A DNA stretch of 64,000 bases from Temnopleurus reevesii. Its lineage: Eukaryota > Echinodermata > Echinoidea > Temnopleuroida > Temnopleuridae. The translations under genes were made by a program, and so were the position numbers. The notes beneath the pieces are model-generated. The model saw only the letters and a program-made list of their open reading frames with translations, searched no databases and was not told the origin of the DNA. This document shows, in pieces, positions 13,601 through 25,600 of this stretch (its first letter is position 1; each line of letters begins with the position of its first letter). The stretch covers positions 4,175 to 68,174 of the forward strand of contig BQKZ01001875.1 of the NCBI GenBank assembly GCA_036244855.1. The letters run 5' to 3'.

Positions 13601-16600
13601 TGATCTCCTCAAAACTTTAACCGTAGGATATCTTTATGTATAGATATGTAGATCCACAATTTGCATGTTTACATTCATACAAACTCTGCAACTTCCTGTA
13701 AAAATGATAAATTTTCCACCATATTTATGATGAAAACCCTGGATAGTTGTGCACCCATGATGTCATCAATTTGGCAACATCTCGGGAAATTTTCACTGAT
13801 TTGCCCATTTTTTCAAATCTTTAAAAATTCCCAAATTTTTTATTACTTGTCCGATTTTCTTCAAACAAATTTTTTTTTGCTTCCGTTAAAAAAATATATA
13901 TATTTCGAGGTAGAATCTTCTTTTAAAATTTTACCATGAGAGAACATTTAACGAAATTTGGCCTTCCAAGGGACCCTCGAACACATCATGTGATTTCGTG
14001 TTATGAATATGTGAGATATGATTGTTATGTAAGGGAATTATAAATTCTCATCAAAGTATATGATAGGAAAGCAATAATAAATCCTTGCCTAACAAATTTA
14101 AGTCTAGTTCTAGTGCGACATATTGAACTCATTACGTACAAACTGAATTACAGCAACTCTGAGAGCAAGTGCGGCGTAGAGTTGCGCTTGAAATGCGTGT
14201 AGTTGCTGAGACTTGCGTACAGTTGCGTAAGATTGCGTAGTATTACATATACTTGCGCAAGAGATGCGTTCTCTATCTCCGCAGAGAGTCCGCCGAAAAA
14301 ATTAAACATGTTTAATATTTTGGCGGACTCTCTGCGCAAAGCATTTCTACGTAAATCTACGTAATGGTATGCCATACCTCCGTAACAATACGCAAGTGTG
14401 CGCCATTTATGCGCAACTGTACGCCAACCTTTTGAGACTTGCGCAAAGTGTAGCGTACAGTTGCGTATGGTTACGTATGCTTGGCGTACAGTTGCTTACA
14501 GATGCGGACTCTTGCTCTCCGCAGATGCTTTATTTTTTTGCGTACTCTCGCGGACCCGTTTTGCGTTACTTTACGGAGACTTGCTTACAGTTGCGGATAA
14601 ATCGCGCATTGTTGCGTACAGTTGCGTATCTCTCCGCAACTGTACGCAACTGTACGTAACTGTACGTAATCGACGAATACGCGCAGTGTGAAAGCCCCAT
14701 AAGTATTTTGAGGGAAATTTTGATAGTCATTCTCAAATTGTTGACCATTTTGATTGCAAAACCACATTGTTGATTTGAATGAATTGTACTCAAAAAATGG
14801 GCAAACCAAAATATGGTGATTCAATTTGTCTTTAATACCAGCCTGCATCATATGTCATGTGACTTGGACTGATTTCATATGGTAAAATATTGCAGACTGT
14901 TTTTAAGCTTCAGTCTGATTATTTCAGGGAATTCAGGAGAGAAAGAAGTGGGAGGTTTAAGCAATGAATCTTGAGTGGAAATAGGCTGTTTCTGAAATGC
15001 CACAATTCAAATGGTGAAGCCAGGAGATAACCAGATGGTCCAATCATTTTGTCAAATCTCATGGGATGCATTCATAATAATCATTACAATTCATTGAACA
15101 GACCTATTATGATGCGGAGGAGCTATATCAATGCAAGCAAAGGCCCAATCCACTAAGTTTTGAGTACTCATGGGTGTAACTGGGTCTAGAAAAGGGATAG
15201 AATATAGTTCGCCCCTACCCATAATTGCTATAAACCCTTCAGGAGTTTATCAACTAGATACATTATTGATACGTGTATTAAGTAAGTGCTGAATTCGTGA
15301 ATGAAAATTTTGTGATTCTTATTTTGTTTGTTACCATATCTATTTAAAAAATAATCCAATAGGTCTGGTAGAATTGGGAGCAATCGATAGTAGCTAGAAG
15401 TTATGTTTGCTCATTGCAAGTTTTCTGTGACATGCTGACAAGTTTTTATAGTGGATTGATGATATTCTGTAAATGTTGAAATATCTTAATTTTTTGTGAA
15501 ACCAAATTGTTGCACATGTATACCTCATTATACTTTTTAATGATTCATTGACTTCCTCTTTATGCTTTCCAATGAAAAGCAACCATCAGAAGAAAGTAGT
15601 ACTCCACATTTGATATGGATTGGATATGAAAATGAAGAGGTGTGTGTTGTTAATTCATTGAATATTTGTTCGCATTGTAAGTTGGTATAATGTGTTGATT
15701 TGTACGAGTAAAATATAATCTATTCAATGCATTGCGATGTACCTTTCACAAGTCTATTAAGAGCAAATCTACATTTATGAAATGCTTTTATATGTTTACT
15801 TTCCCTCTGTCATTCAATCATATTCCTGAATGTAATGATATAGCCCCCTCTTTTGGTAGAGTTATTGTGTCTCCATCTGTATTGCAAGTGTTCCTTTATA
15901 AACCCTGTAGGATGAAATTAGCATGTTGTGTCAGCCCTGTGTTGTGTTGTCCTCGACATTTATTTCCTCAACATTTATTTCCTTCACTTGAATTTGCATG
16001 TCACATTTTTATAATCTTGCTGTTGATGTTTTTATTGTTTATGTTCATATATTCCAAATTCGTCCCAGTGTAGATAAAACTATATTACAAATAAATCTAT
16101 TTAAGTCAATTTTGCTTCTAAATATGTTGATTTACATTACATGTACATGTAGTTGTTAAGATATTACACAAATTGTAGAATAAGTGAAGAAAATGTTTAA
16201 ACTCCTTATTACGTACCACCATTTATTCTGATCTCTAATTACAAAAACCATATTCACAAAATAAAATCCAAAGTGCTTTTAGTGTATAATGGCATTCTAC
16301 ACAACACAAATTCTACTCAAATCTACGGATGGCAAGTGTGATCAACATTTCACTTTGACATGTACGAAACCCTGTCCCAGATGAAATATAAAAATAGATT
16401 TGAAATCATGAGCTAATGTTCTAATTTCCAGGGATAAAGATTAGGATACATTTATACCTTGATCTCTCACTCTGCAATCGGGATGTTGAAGGATGTTAAA
16501 GGGTAAATTATCTCCCAATCATATCACTTTAATCGTCAGATGGAAACCGACGCCTGCAACTGATCAGAGAGCATGATATTTCAAAACAGAACTCAGATTT

Positions 16601-19600
16601 CAAAGATTTTCCAGATCCCACAGGGCTCACAGCTTGAGTGATATCTTGAGATACATTTGGCTCCCTGTTGCTTCCCAAAGTGTTTGATATCTTATAGATG
16701 AGTGTTAAAGCCCAAGTATAGTTTTGGTAAAGATTAAGAAATTTGATTTTTTTTTTTTGATATTTACCATGACATGTAATTTTTATACACATTCTAAGAC
16801 CATAGCATATTTTTCAACAAGCTAATTCTTTTGAAAATTTGAATTTGACCGTTAAATCGTATTTAGCGCCCTCTCTTGGTTATTACAACATTTTGCTTCT
16901 TATCGGGCATATACAAAGTTATTTCCAAGATTTGATTAAAGCATGATAAAAAGGAATACACAAAGAATAAATTCTGAAATTTTCATCCAATTCTGTGCAT
17001 AAGAAGTTGTCCTTTATCAAGAAAGAAAATATTGAATTAGCGTCGGGGGACACAACGCTGAAATATTTTGCACATTTTAGGTTATAACTTATCCAAAACT
17101 TGTTCATTTTTCGCACAATCTTTTGTACAACATGTTCATGATATCATGTTTCATTTTTTATAGATTTGAAGGCAAAATTTGGCAATAAAAATATTCGCTT
17201 TTACCAAAACTGTACATGGGCTTTAACCTATGGACAGCTGTAATCTAGTAATTCCTGTACAAAATCTATCAAAATTACAGAATTTGAGAGTAAATGGGTT
17301 TACAGGGGGCTGAAAAAAATACTCAGATCACACATTTTGAATGTGACATGCAGACTATCATGCTAGTTGATACATGCAAAATCACAAACATAACATCTAC
17401 TCAGAGTATAAAGGACGTTTACATAAGGATGGGTTCTTGTTTTGATAATTCATGAACTCATTTCTCTCATTAATTGCTTTTTATCTGTAATAATTGATTT
17501 GTGTTGGATATTTTTTTTCAATAATTCCATAAATGTATGCTTGCTTTCATGACCCATTTCAAAGTGTAATTATAAAGAATAAAGAATTGAAGCGTTTCCT
17601 GGAGTACACTTGAGGAGCCATTTCATTTTTAATGAAAATAACTTCCAACACTTATTTCAACATTTCTACCTTTTTTTTAGCATTTATCTAATTATTATTG
17701 AAGTCATTGTATCGTATTCTATGTCATATTTTTACACGTTGGTGTAGTATTTAGTGTTTGACTTTCTACGTGATAGAACTCTTTTTGCATGTACAGTGTA
17801 TGTACCTACATGTATCGGTATCTATCGGTGCAGTATTTCTTATGCTTATGTACACGTATCCCTTTTTTGTGGTGGGTAAAATCCATGTCTGACTATATAG
17901 CTGTGTTCTGTTACGTCCCCTACCGCTCCTTCCCTGCAGCAGGAAATGAATGATTTGAGGGAGTTTTATTATGAAATGGAGGATGAAGAGGAGGAGTATG
18001 AGGATGTGAGTTCGTAGCAGGCAAGATGCATATCAGCATGCCCCCTTCCACTGCATATGAAAGCATGACAAATGATATGGAGAACGGAATCTGAATGTGT
18101 TTCCAAAGATCTATACAGCAAATGTAGGGCCTTAAAAATTTAAAGTGGCGCCACCCATTTGACCATAAAGTTGCCTCCTCACTTTGCTTTTTTCTCCTCT
18201 TTTCTTCTTCTTTTACACTTTTCTCTTTTTTTTTCATTTTTTTTTTTTTGCTTTCAAGATCAATTTATTTGGTTGTTCACAAGTCTAAATGAAAAAAAAT
18301 GGAAAAACTTCTTAAAAATGAATGACTAAAAGGATTTGAGGGAGATATATTATGAAATGGAGGAAGAAGAGGAGTATGAGTATGTGAGTTCATCACAGGC
18401 AAGATGCATATCAACATGCCCCCTACTGCTTGTGAAAGCATGATAAATGATATGAAGAAAGGAATAGTAATTAAAAGTAAATATAATATGTTTTTAGGGC
18501 CTTAAAAAGGAAAAAGGCGCCATTCGTCTGACCATAAAGTTTCCAACTTACACTGCTTTTTTCCCCAAATTTAATTTTCTTCTTATTGACTTTCAATATT
18601 GTATATGGTTGTTCACAAGTCTATATTTCAATATATCAATGGGTATGTTTAAGAGAGAGAAAAGGATTGCATGTACTTAGATTTGAAGCATGTTTTTACT
18701 ATGTTCTTTTGTACCTTGTGCTAGTATGTATAATTGTTAATTTGTGACATTGTATTCCAAATGGAGTCAGAACTCTGCAGAAGATGCACATAATTTGAGA
18801 CCTATATTGTGACCTGCATATGGGAGAGAAGGAACCTTTCTACAATGTTATAGAGTATTGAGTATTGATTTCTGAAATTCTGACCTCACTGAGATAGAAT
18901 TATGTTTATCTTTTGTGCGCATGCTGGGTACAAAATTGTAGCTCCTTGTGCATTGTGATGTCGCATCTAATGAATGTTGTGTTGTGTTTCCACAACCATG
19001 GGAAAGATTGCTTGAAGATATTGCATGTGGAAGGCCAGTACACATAATTGTCTTTTTTGAAAATATGAGTGATACTGAAATGGATATATTCCCGCTCTTG
19101 TAATTTTGATGAGCATGTTCTCACTGAGGAACTTCTGTAGACAGTGAGAACATTGTGTTCAAAATATCAAGAATGGAAAGTGGTTTTCAGGAAAGAAAGA
19201 AAGAGTCCTGTAATTACTTTGAAGTTTTCTGCTCAGGCATGGAAAATGTAAATAATTGTGAATGGTAATAAAAAAAAAAGAAGATATTATTGGATCTTTG
19301 GATAATATGGTGAAAATTAGTAATTCACAAGACGGAAATATAAACCACTCTAAAAAGCAGTATTCCTGTAATCCTGACAATTAAATCAGAGCTTGAGCAA
19401 CATTCAATATCATTTTCATGTCAACAAGGTATAGGCATACACCTTATTTAGTGTCAAGGTTAACACCCAATTCTATTATGGTCTGAAGTTTCAAATGTAG
19501 CAGAAATTGATTCCAACAGGATTTGCAACGAGTTAGAACCTTAAAATAGCACAAAATGATCACATGAAAACATTAAGATAATGATCCAAATCACACTTTG

Positions 19601-22600
19601 TGCATTGTACAGTAAGAACATTATTATTTGAAAGAAACTAAGTTTAGCCATGTTAGGAATATACATCAGTGCCCAACTGTTCTTCTCATTCTCATTTCAA
19701 GTAGCATTTCTAAGATATATTTTGGTAAGTTATACTGTGTACCGAGATGTTATTCTAAATCATTTTCACTATTTCTATTCTATGCTTACAATGTACTTTC
19801 ATGACCAGTTTTATGAAAGAATGAAAGAATTTATTCTTTTTTCTCTCTTGTTTTTGTGATCACTTTCTGCCTACTGCAAATCATTTTTTTTGGAAGCTGT
19901 TTATATGAATCTACATTAAGATTTGTATCAAGATCAATTTCTCAGGTCTAGAAAGTCATTTTATGCAAACCAATAGGATACTTGAATAGTATATTTGAAT
20001 GATCGCCAGCTACAAGTGTTTTTAAAATCATTTCTTGATCTAATATGGAGAATTTTGTGGCTTCATTTTGAAAATTGGGATGGATCCATTTTTTATCAAT
20101 TATCCTTGACCCAATATAATCTGATTAGATGCATTGCTCATACATGTATACTGTAAGATGTGATGTTGCATTGATACTCACAGCATGCTTGTTGCCAACC
20201 TTACTTGGTTGCAGCACTTGTAAAAAAAATCATTAAAAGACCCAGGATCATCTATAGTGCACATTTATAACTTGTTTTTAACTGAAGGAAGGAACCTCAA
20301 ACTTCACGTACTGTTGAATTTTCTTCTTACTTTCAATATTTCTGCGTTGTTATTCATATTTTGTTGACCTTGATGACTTTGAAGGGGGGGGGGGTTTCTT
20401 CGAAGCAAAGTTGCATTTTCTATGTGGTCATGTGTTACATGATGTAGGCCTATAGGGAAACATGGAATGATCCATAACAAAGAAAAATATTTTTGGTAAA
20501 TCTGACAGCATATTGATTATAATCTTACTTTTGAACTGTCGAAAGTTGCTCCTTTACTTCAAAGTCACCAAGATTTTATAGACAGCACTACAAAAGCGTG
20601 TGGCAGTCCAAACCTTCAACCCATAGAATTGAGAAGCAGAATTCAAATTTTTTCATGGATCCATTGACTATGATTCTGGCAGTCCACTCAAGAACAAATG
20701 AAGTCTACATTATTAAGTAAACCTCTGCTTGGAATATTGGATTATTTAGCAAATTTCTTCAAATAGTGTTTGTTATCAGACATAAGGGGTATTGTTCAAA
20801 ATCAACTGCAACTTCGCAAATTGTAATGCACATTTTCATTCGCGCACGGTATGCACATTTAATCAGATGTGCTTGAAACAATGATTTTTATTGGCGCGTT
20901 CCGTTCAACTGCAACTTGTGATCAACTGCAACTTTTGAACAACACCCCCCTTAATGATATTTAGCAAATCTTTTACTTGGAATAGTGGAATATTCACTCT
21001 TGTTTCTTTGACGATTGTTTGTTAGCAGGCTTACTTGACGCGTCAGAGCCCACCGGATTACAACCAGGCCGTTCGGAGGGCAATGCAGAAGAGAAATGCC
21101 AAGGAAAGCAGGAACACTTACGGCAAGCAAGCTAGCTTACAAGGTAGGTCACATTAAAGGTAATGACTGACATTGCAGAAAACTGAAAGAGAATTTGAAG
21201 TTATTCATCCAGTGCTGTATTCATAATTTTAAAATTTTGGCCAATTGTAAACATCAATGATCGCCTAAATCTTGTAAGGTCCTTAGTATGGGATATTTCA
21301 AGATACAAGTAATTTAAAATGACACAATAAAAGCCAGCTGTTAGAGGCAAAAGGTCTGAAATACATATGCACTGAATTTCAGACTGTTTCTCTTATTAGC
21401 AAGATGATCTTTTTTGTTCTGAAAGATTATTTCACACAAGTCTATCAGCATTTTAAAGGAGTGAAAATGTTACTATAATCTGTATTGATCTGTGCAAATG
21501 CTTAATTTGTACTCTTTTTGGATAGTGAATTATTTATTTTGTTATTTCATATTTTCAGATATATTGACAGTTACATTTCTAATGGATCACATTAATTTAA
21601 CTTTGTTTAAATGCAGCCCCATGCACTGGAGCCACAAAGCTTTAATATTTACATGTAGGTTAATCAAATTACAGATTCATTGAGTATGCTAACGTTTTAA
21701 TATCTTCACCAGATAATTGAGTAATCACATGAATTTACTGACTTAGTGATTGAGATTTGTTCAGAAATAATTTGAGCAGTGCTAAATCCATTTGTAAATG
21801 TATGAGAGGATTTCGTACAGAAACGGTAAATCATGGAAATGTACTGTCAAACTTGGAAAATATTGAATGAAATATCAGAGCTGATGGTCATAAGCACACA
21901 CATCCTAAAGCTTTTCTAGCAAATAAGAGCTGATAGCTTTTTTTGCCTGGTTTTAAACTTAATTGCAAATTACAGACTATAGAAATATTTGTGCATTGTG
22001 AAGATACAAACCTTTACAAACATTCACTCTTAATGAAATTGGTCTAAATATGCTGTTATTTATTTTCTTGTGTGTTACAGTTCTTTCTCCATTCTGTTAG
22101 ATAAAATGAAACAAATGTTATATGCAACTTTATGAGATTAATAGTTTAAAGATATAATAAGGGTACAGATATTGGAAATTATTGTTATTCTTAGATTTAT
22201 TGAATTAAATGCTTTATTTTTTCAAATTTGAAATGAAGAACGTCCAAACTCATTGAATACAGTGGAAACCTGGTATAAAGAGATATGACTTAATATCTAG
22301 AACTATAAAGAGGTTAAAAACTGATCCCAGCTCTTTACATCTTATTGTTTTTTACCTCTGATATAAAGACATTACCGCTATAACAATGTATTTTTTGATG
22401 GTCTCAAGCACCTAGTTATATCAAGTTTCCACTGTTATGATGTTCTCAAACAGCCATGTTCAAACATATGAAAAACATTGTATTGTTACACAGTTGTTGT
22501 ACATGTACAGTGTATGTGGTTCAATAAATGGGTACCCCTATATGTCACACTTCAAACATTCAAGCTCTCAATACAAGACATGTGCTAGCAGGAAACAAAT

Positions 22601-25600
22601 TAAACAAAAGAACACTTTCTATCCCCTAATTCTCTCCAAACTTGAGACATGTGCCGAAATAACTTCCTGCTTATCAATTAAAGGGTTGCCAGGCATAAGG
22701 ATGGAACTCACTTCATGGAATTTATTAGGGTTTGGTTTGTGAAATTTTGTTTTGAATTGATTTTGAATTAAACCATGCTAAATGGTTAAAATATCAGCTG
22801 GGGTGAAAAATAGAATTTTAAATCTCATCTGAGGCTGGTAACATAATAGACATACAATTAATTTGAAAAGTATTTGAAATTTATTATTACATGTCTCATG
22901 TTTTATAGCACCTCTGAAAAGTTTGGAACATGAGAAGCATGAAAACCCCATTACTTATCTCTTTTATTATTATTCATTTTGCAGTTTTGTACATTTACTG
23001 TTTCATTTGATATTATAAATTTGGATATTGATTTTCCAGTTGATACCAGAGCAAGATATTCTTTTGATTTTTCTTAAAATCGCTCCTTTTGAATTTAATG
23101 CCTTTTAAAACCTTCAATTCGATTCCTTTCTAACTGATATTGTGATAATATTTGTTATCTGTTATTTTTGTATTCTTGAAGAGTAGCACTTTTTTCAAAA
23201 TTGCTGCTTAAGACCTTCTAGTTATCACCCCTACAAAATGTCCAAGTGAGTTACGCATGGTAGAAAGAACCATTCTTGGCTCTTTTTCTTAGCTGCTGTC
23301 AATTAGTCATCTCGTTTTTAATGCGATATCGTGTCTAGTCAGTTTAGTCCAAGGATCTTACACTGTACACGTACACTGTATCTTGGATTATAAAGGAATA
23401 GGGTATTCAGAGACGCTGGTAAGATTATTGAACTATATTAATAGAGTGTGGGTGTTGTATTAGAGAATGTTTTATTCTAATTTACAAGCCAATATTTTTT
23501 GTGGGCAGATGTTTTCACGTTTTGGGACCAGATTTACATTTGTGCATATTTTTGCTTTTTCGACAGTGGTTTTATGCATATGAATGTGTATGATACTGAA
23601 TGCAAATGAGGCTAGAACCATAAAATTCGTGAAAATAAAACCAACACAAAAATGTTTATTGTTATGTTTATTGGTTTTTGGAATATTTTTCCTTTTTGTT
23701 TTTAATGTAATCATTTGCTCTTTTTTTGCATATTTGACCATGACTGTTGTTGATTGCATTGTGCGTTTATGAATTATCAAAATTATTTATAAAATTTAGA
23801 AAGATTATACAATACAAGAGAAGAGGGAGTGTTTTCTGAATTGGCAACAATGTAGAATGGACATATAAAATTTGTAGTCATGTGTCATGATGAAAATGCT
23901 ATTAAAGCATCCACCTCATAATTTAGAGGTCATGGATTTAAACTTCTAGGTGTGCCATGCAAAAAAAATATTTAGAGTATCGGGAATCACATTAAAACAT
24001 GTTGGAGTCTTTTCTGTCCTTTATATATCAAGAAACAAATTTATTCATGTTTTTTTTTTTAAATAAAAGGTTTACTGAATATTGCTAGATTTACAGTAAG
24101 ATATGTTTAGACAGGAGCACCTTTAAATAGTAAATTTCATTAGGCTGGCCTTTTACAAATTGCAATTTGAATGAGCTAGGTAATTAGTAGATAATTGAAA
24201 CACGAGTAGGTGTTAGATAGGAATGGGAACTTGTGATTCACTTGCACTAATGACTTAGGAAATTAAGCTATTGAGAGCAGACTGATTGAGAAGCCTTTAC
24301 AAAAGCTTTCATTCATCTCACTGTGTTGCTTTAAGTGGCTTCCTTTGAAGCAAACTTTGTAGGTATTTAAAGTGTATAATGCATATTTGGTGAAAATAGT
24401 TGGAAACATATTTTGAATATAATTATAATATTTCTATAGATTAAAGTTACTAATATGTAACATTTTTAATGTTTGTAATTATATATTTATAATATTTTTT
24501 CTGTTATATTCATATGGATGTATATTTACACAATTGTACTGTTAAATGTTCTTATCTTTTATACACTTATTTTTTTTAATACCAGAAAAGAAGGCTTAGA
24601 AATAACACTGTCACTTTGGAAAGAGTCAGAGACTTCGTAAATAAATCCATATTTCATGGGGGTTACATTTCTCAGGCTAAGTTTTTTTTAAAGACATTCA
24701 TGTTTTATATGTACATTTTAAAGTAACTCAACTCAATGTTTTATCTTTGGTTTATTAACTTTTCTTGTCAATAAACCACTCCTAATTCTTGAACTTGAAA
24801 ATTACATACTTCCAATTCTCTGTGTAATGTTTTGGCAGATGCTGTTGGCTTTATCAGACGAATGATGAAACTATTCATAGTATATCAAATGGGGAGATAT
24901 GCTTAGATTTTCTGTAGGTTTTTTCTTTGGATCATTGACCAGCAATCATGGTTCTGCCTTGTACAGCTAACCAGCATGGTATAGGGATTGTATACCTCCC
25001 CAGGCCTTCCTCATGTCCTCCTGATAGTCTTTTGGCGGCCAGCCATCATGGTGGGGTGAGAGTGAAGATCCTTTGCGGAATGGAAGAATTTCTGTTTAGG
25101 ACCTGAGCTAAGAGACTGGTTTATGAATAGATTCAAATATTTGCCTGTCTCCTGCCAAAAAACATAGTTATGTGGTATTTTTTAATTTGCTTAGAAACAA
25201 TCAAACTACAATACTGGGAATCCAGTTTGCAAACAGTACTTGTTGGTATGTCAGGCAACCATCGAGCAAGCTTTTGGATTGTCAAGAGCAACTTTTGAGT
25301 ATTGAGAATGCATAAAATTTGCATCTTTTAACTCTTTGTGCGTTCACCCGTAAACCCCCTGTGTGTTGCACAATTTAGGGAGTTTACATGTTTGTATGGG
25401 AACTGTACACAAGCAAATCTGTGCATAAGTGCGAAGGAAACAGGCCAACGGTTGTTCATTGAGGCAAAGAAAATGTGGAATGAGTTAATAAACCTGCCTA
25501 TTGATACACTGCTTTGTTTTTTTTCCTTCAGATCATCGACCAGCCATTCATGGTTCTCCCCTGTATGGCCGACCAGCCATTCATGGTTCTCCCCTGTATG

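Larger units (their letters stand above)
11829..14699. mobile_element. Non-autonomous PIF/Harbinger-like element, 2.87 kb
   Basis: Perfect 21-bp terminal inverted repeats starting TGGGGCTTTCACACTGCGCG, flanked by identical TAA target duplications (11826-11828 and 14700-14702). A TWA target site and GGG-rich ends are typical of PIF/Harbinger transposons. Both subterminal regions (11855-12030 and 14150-14665) are packed with TTGCGTA/GTTGCGTA motifs. The AT-rich core has no transposase-length open frame, so it must have been moved in trans. Confidence 0.82.
11332..17939 (+). other. Intron 2
   Basis: AT-rich intron of 6.6 kb. Apart from the Harbinger-like element and its nested parts (11829-14699), I see no supported feature. 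Open frames in 14.1-14.9 kb come from the repeated TTGCGTA motifs. Confidence 0.7.
18006..21028 (+). other. Intron 3
   Basis: Contains the degenerate acidic-exon copy (18333-18383), its duplicated flanks (to about 18620) and the small TIR element at 20786. Otherwise AT-rich sequence with no feature I can support. Confidence 0.65.

Noticed and set aside
14148..14851. Overlapping open frames on both strands at 14.1-14.9 kb
   Set aside because: They arise from the TTGCGTA motif repeats of the transposon end, which lack stops in several frames.
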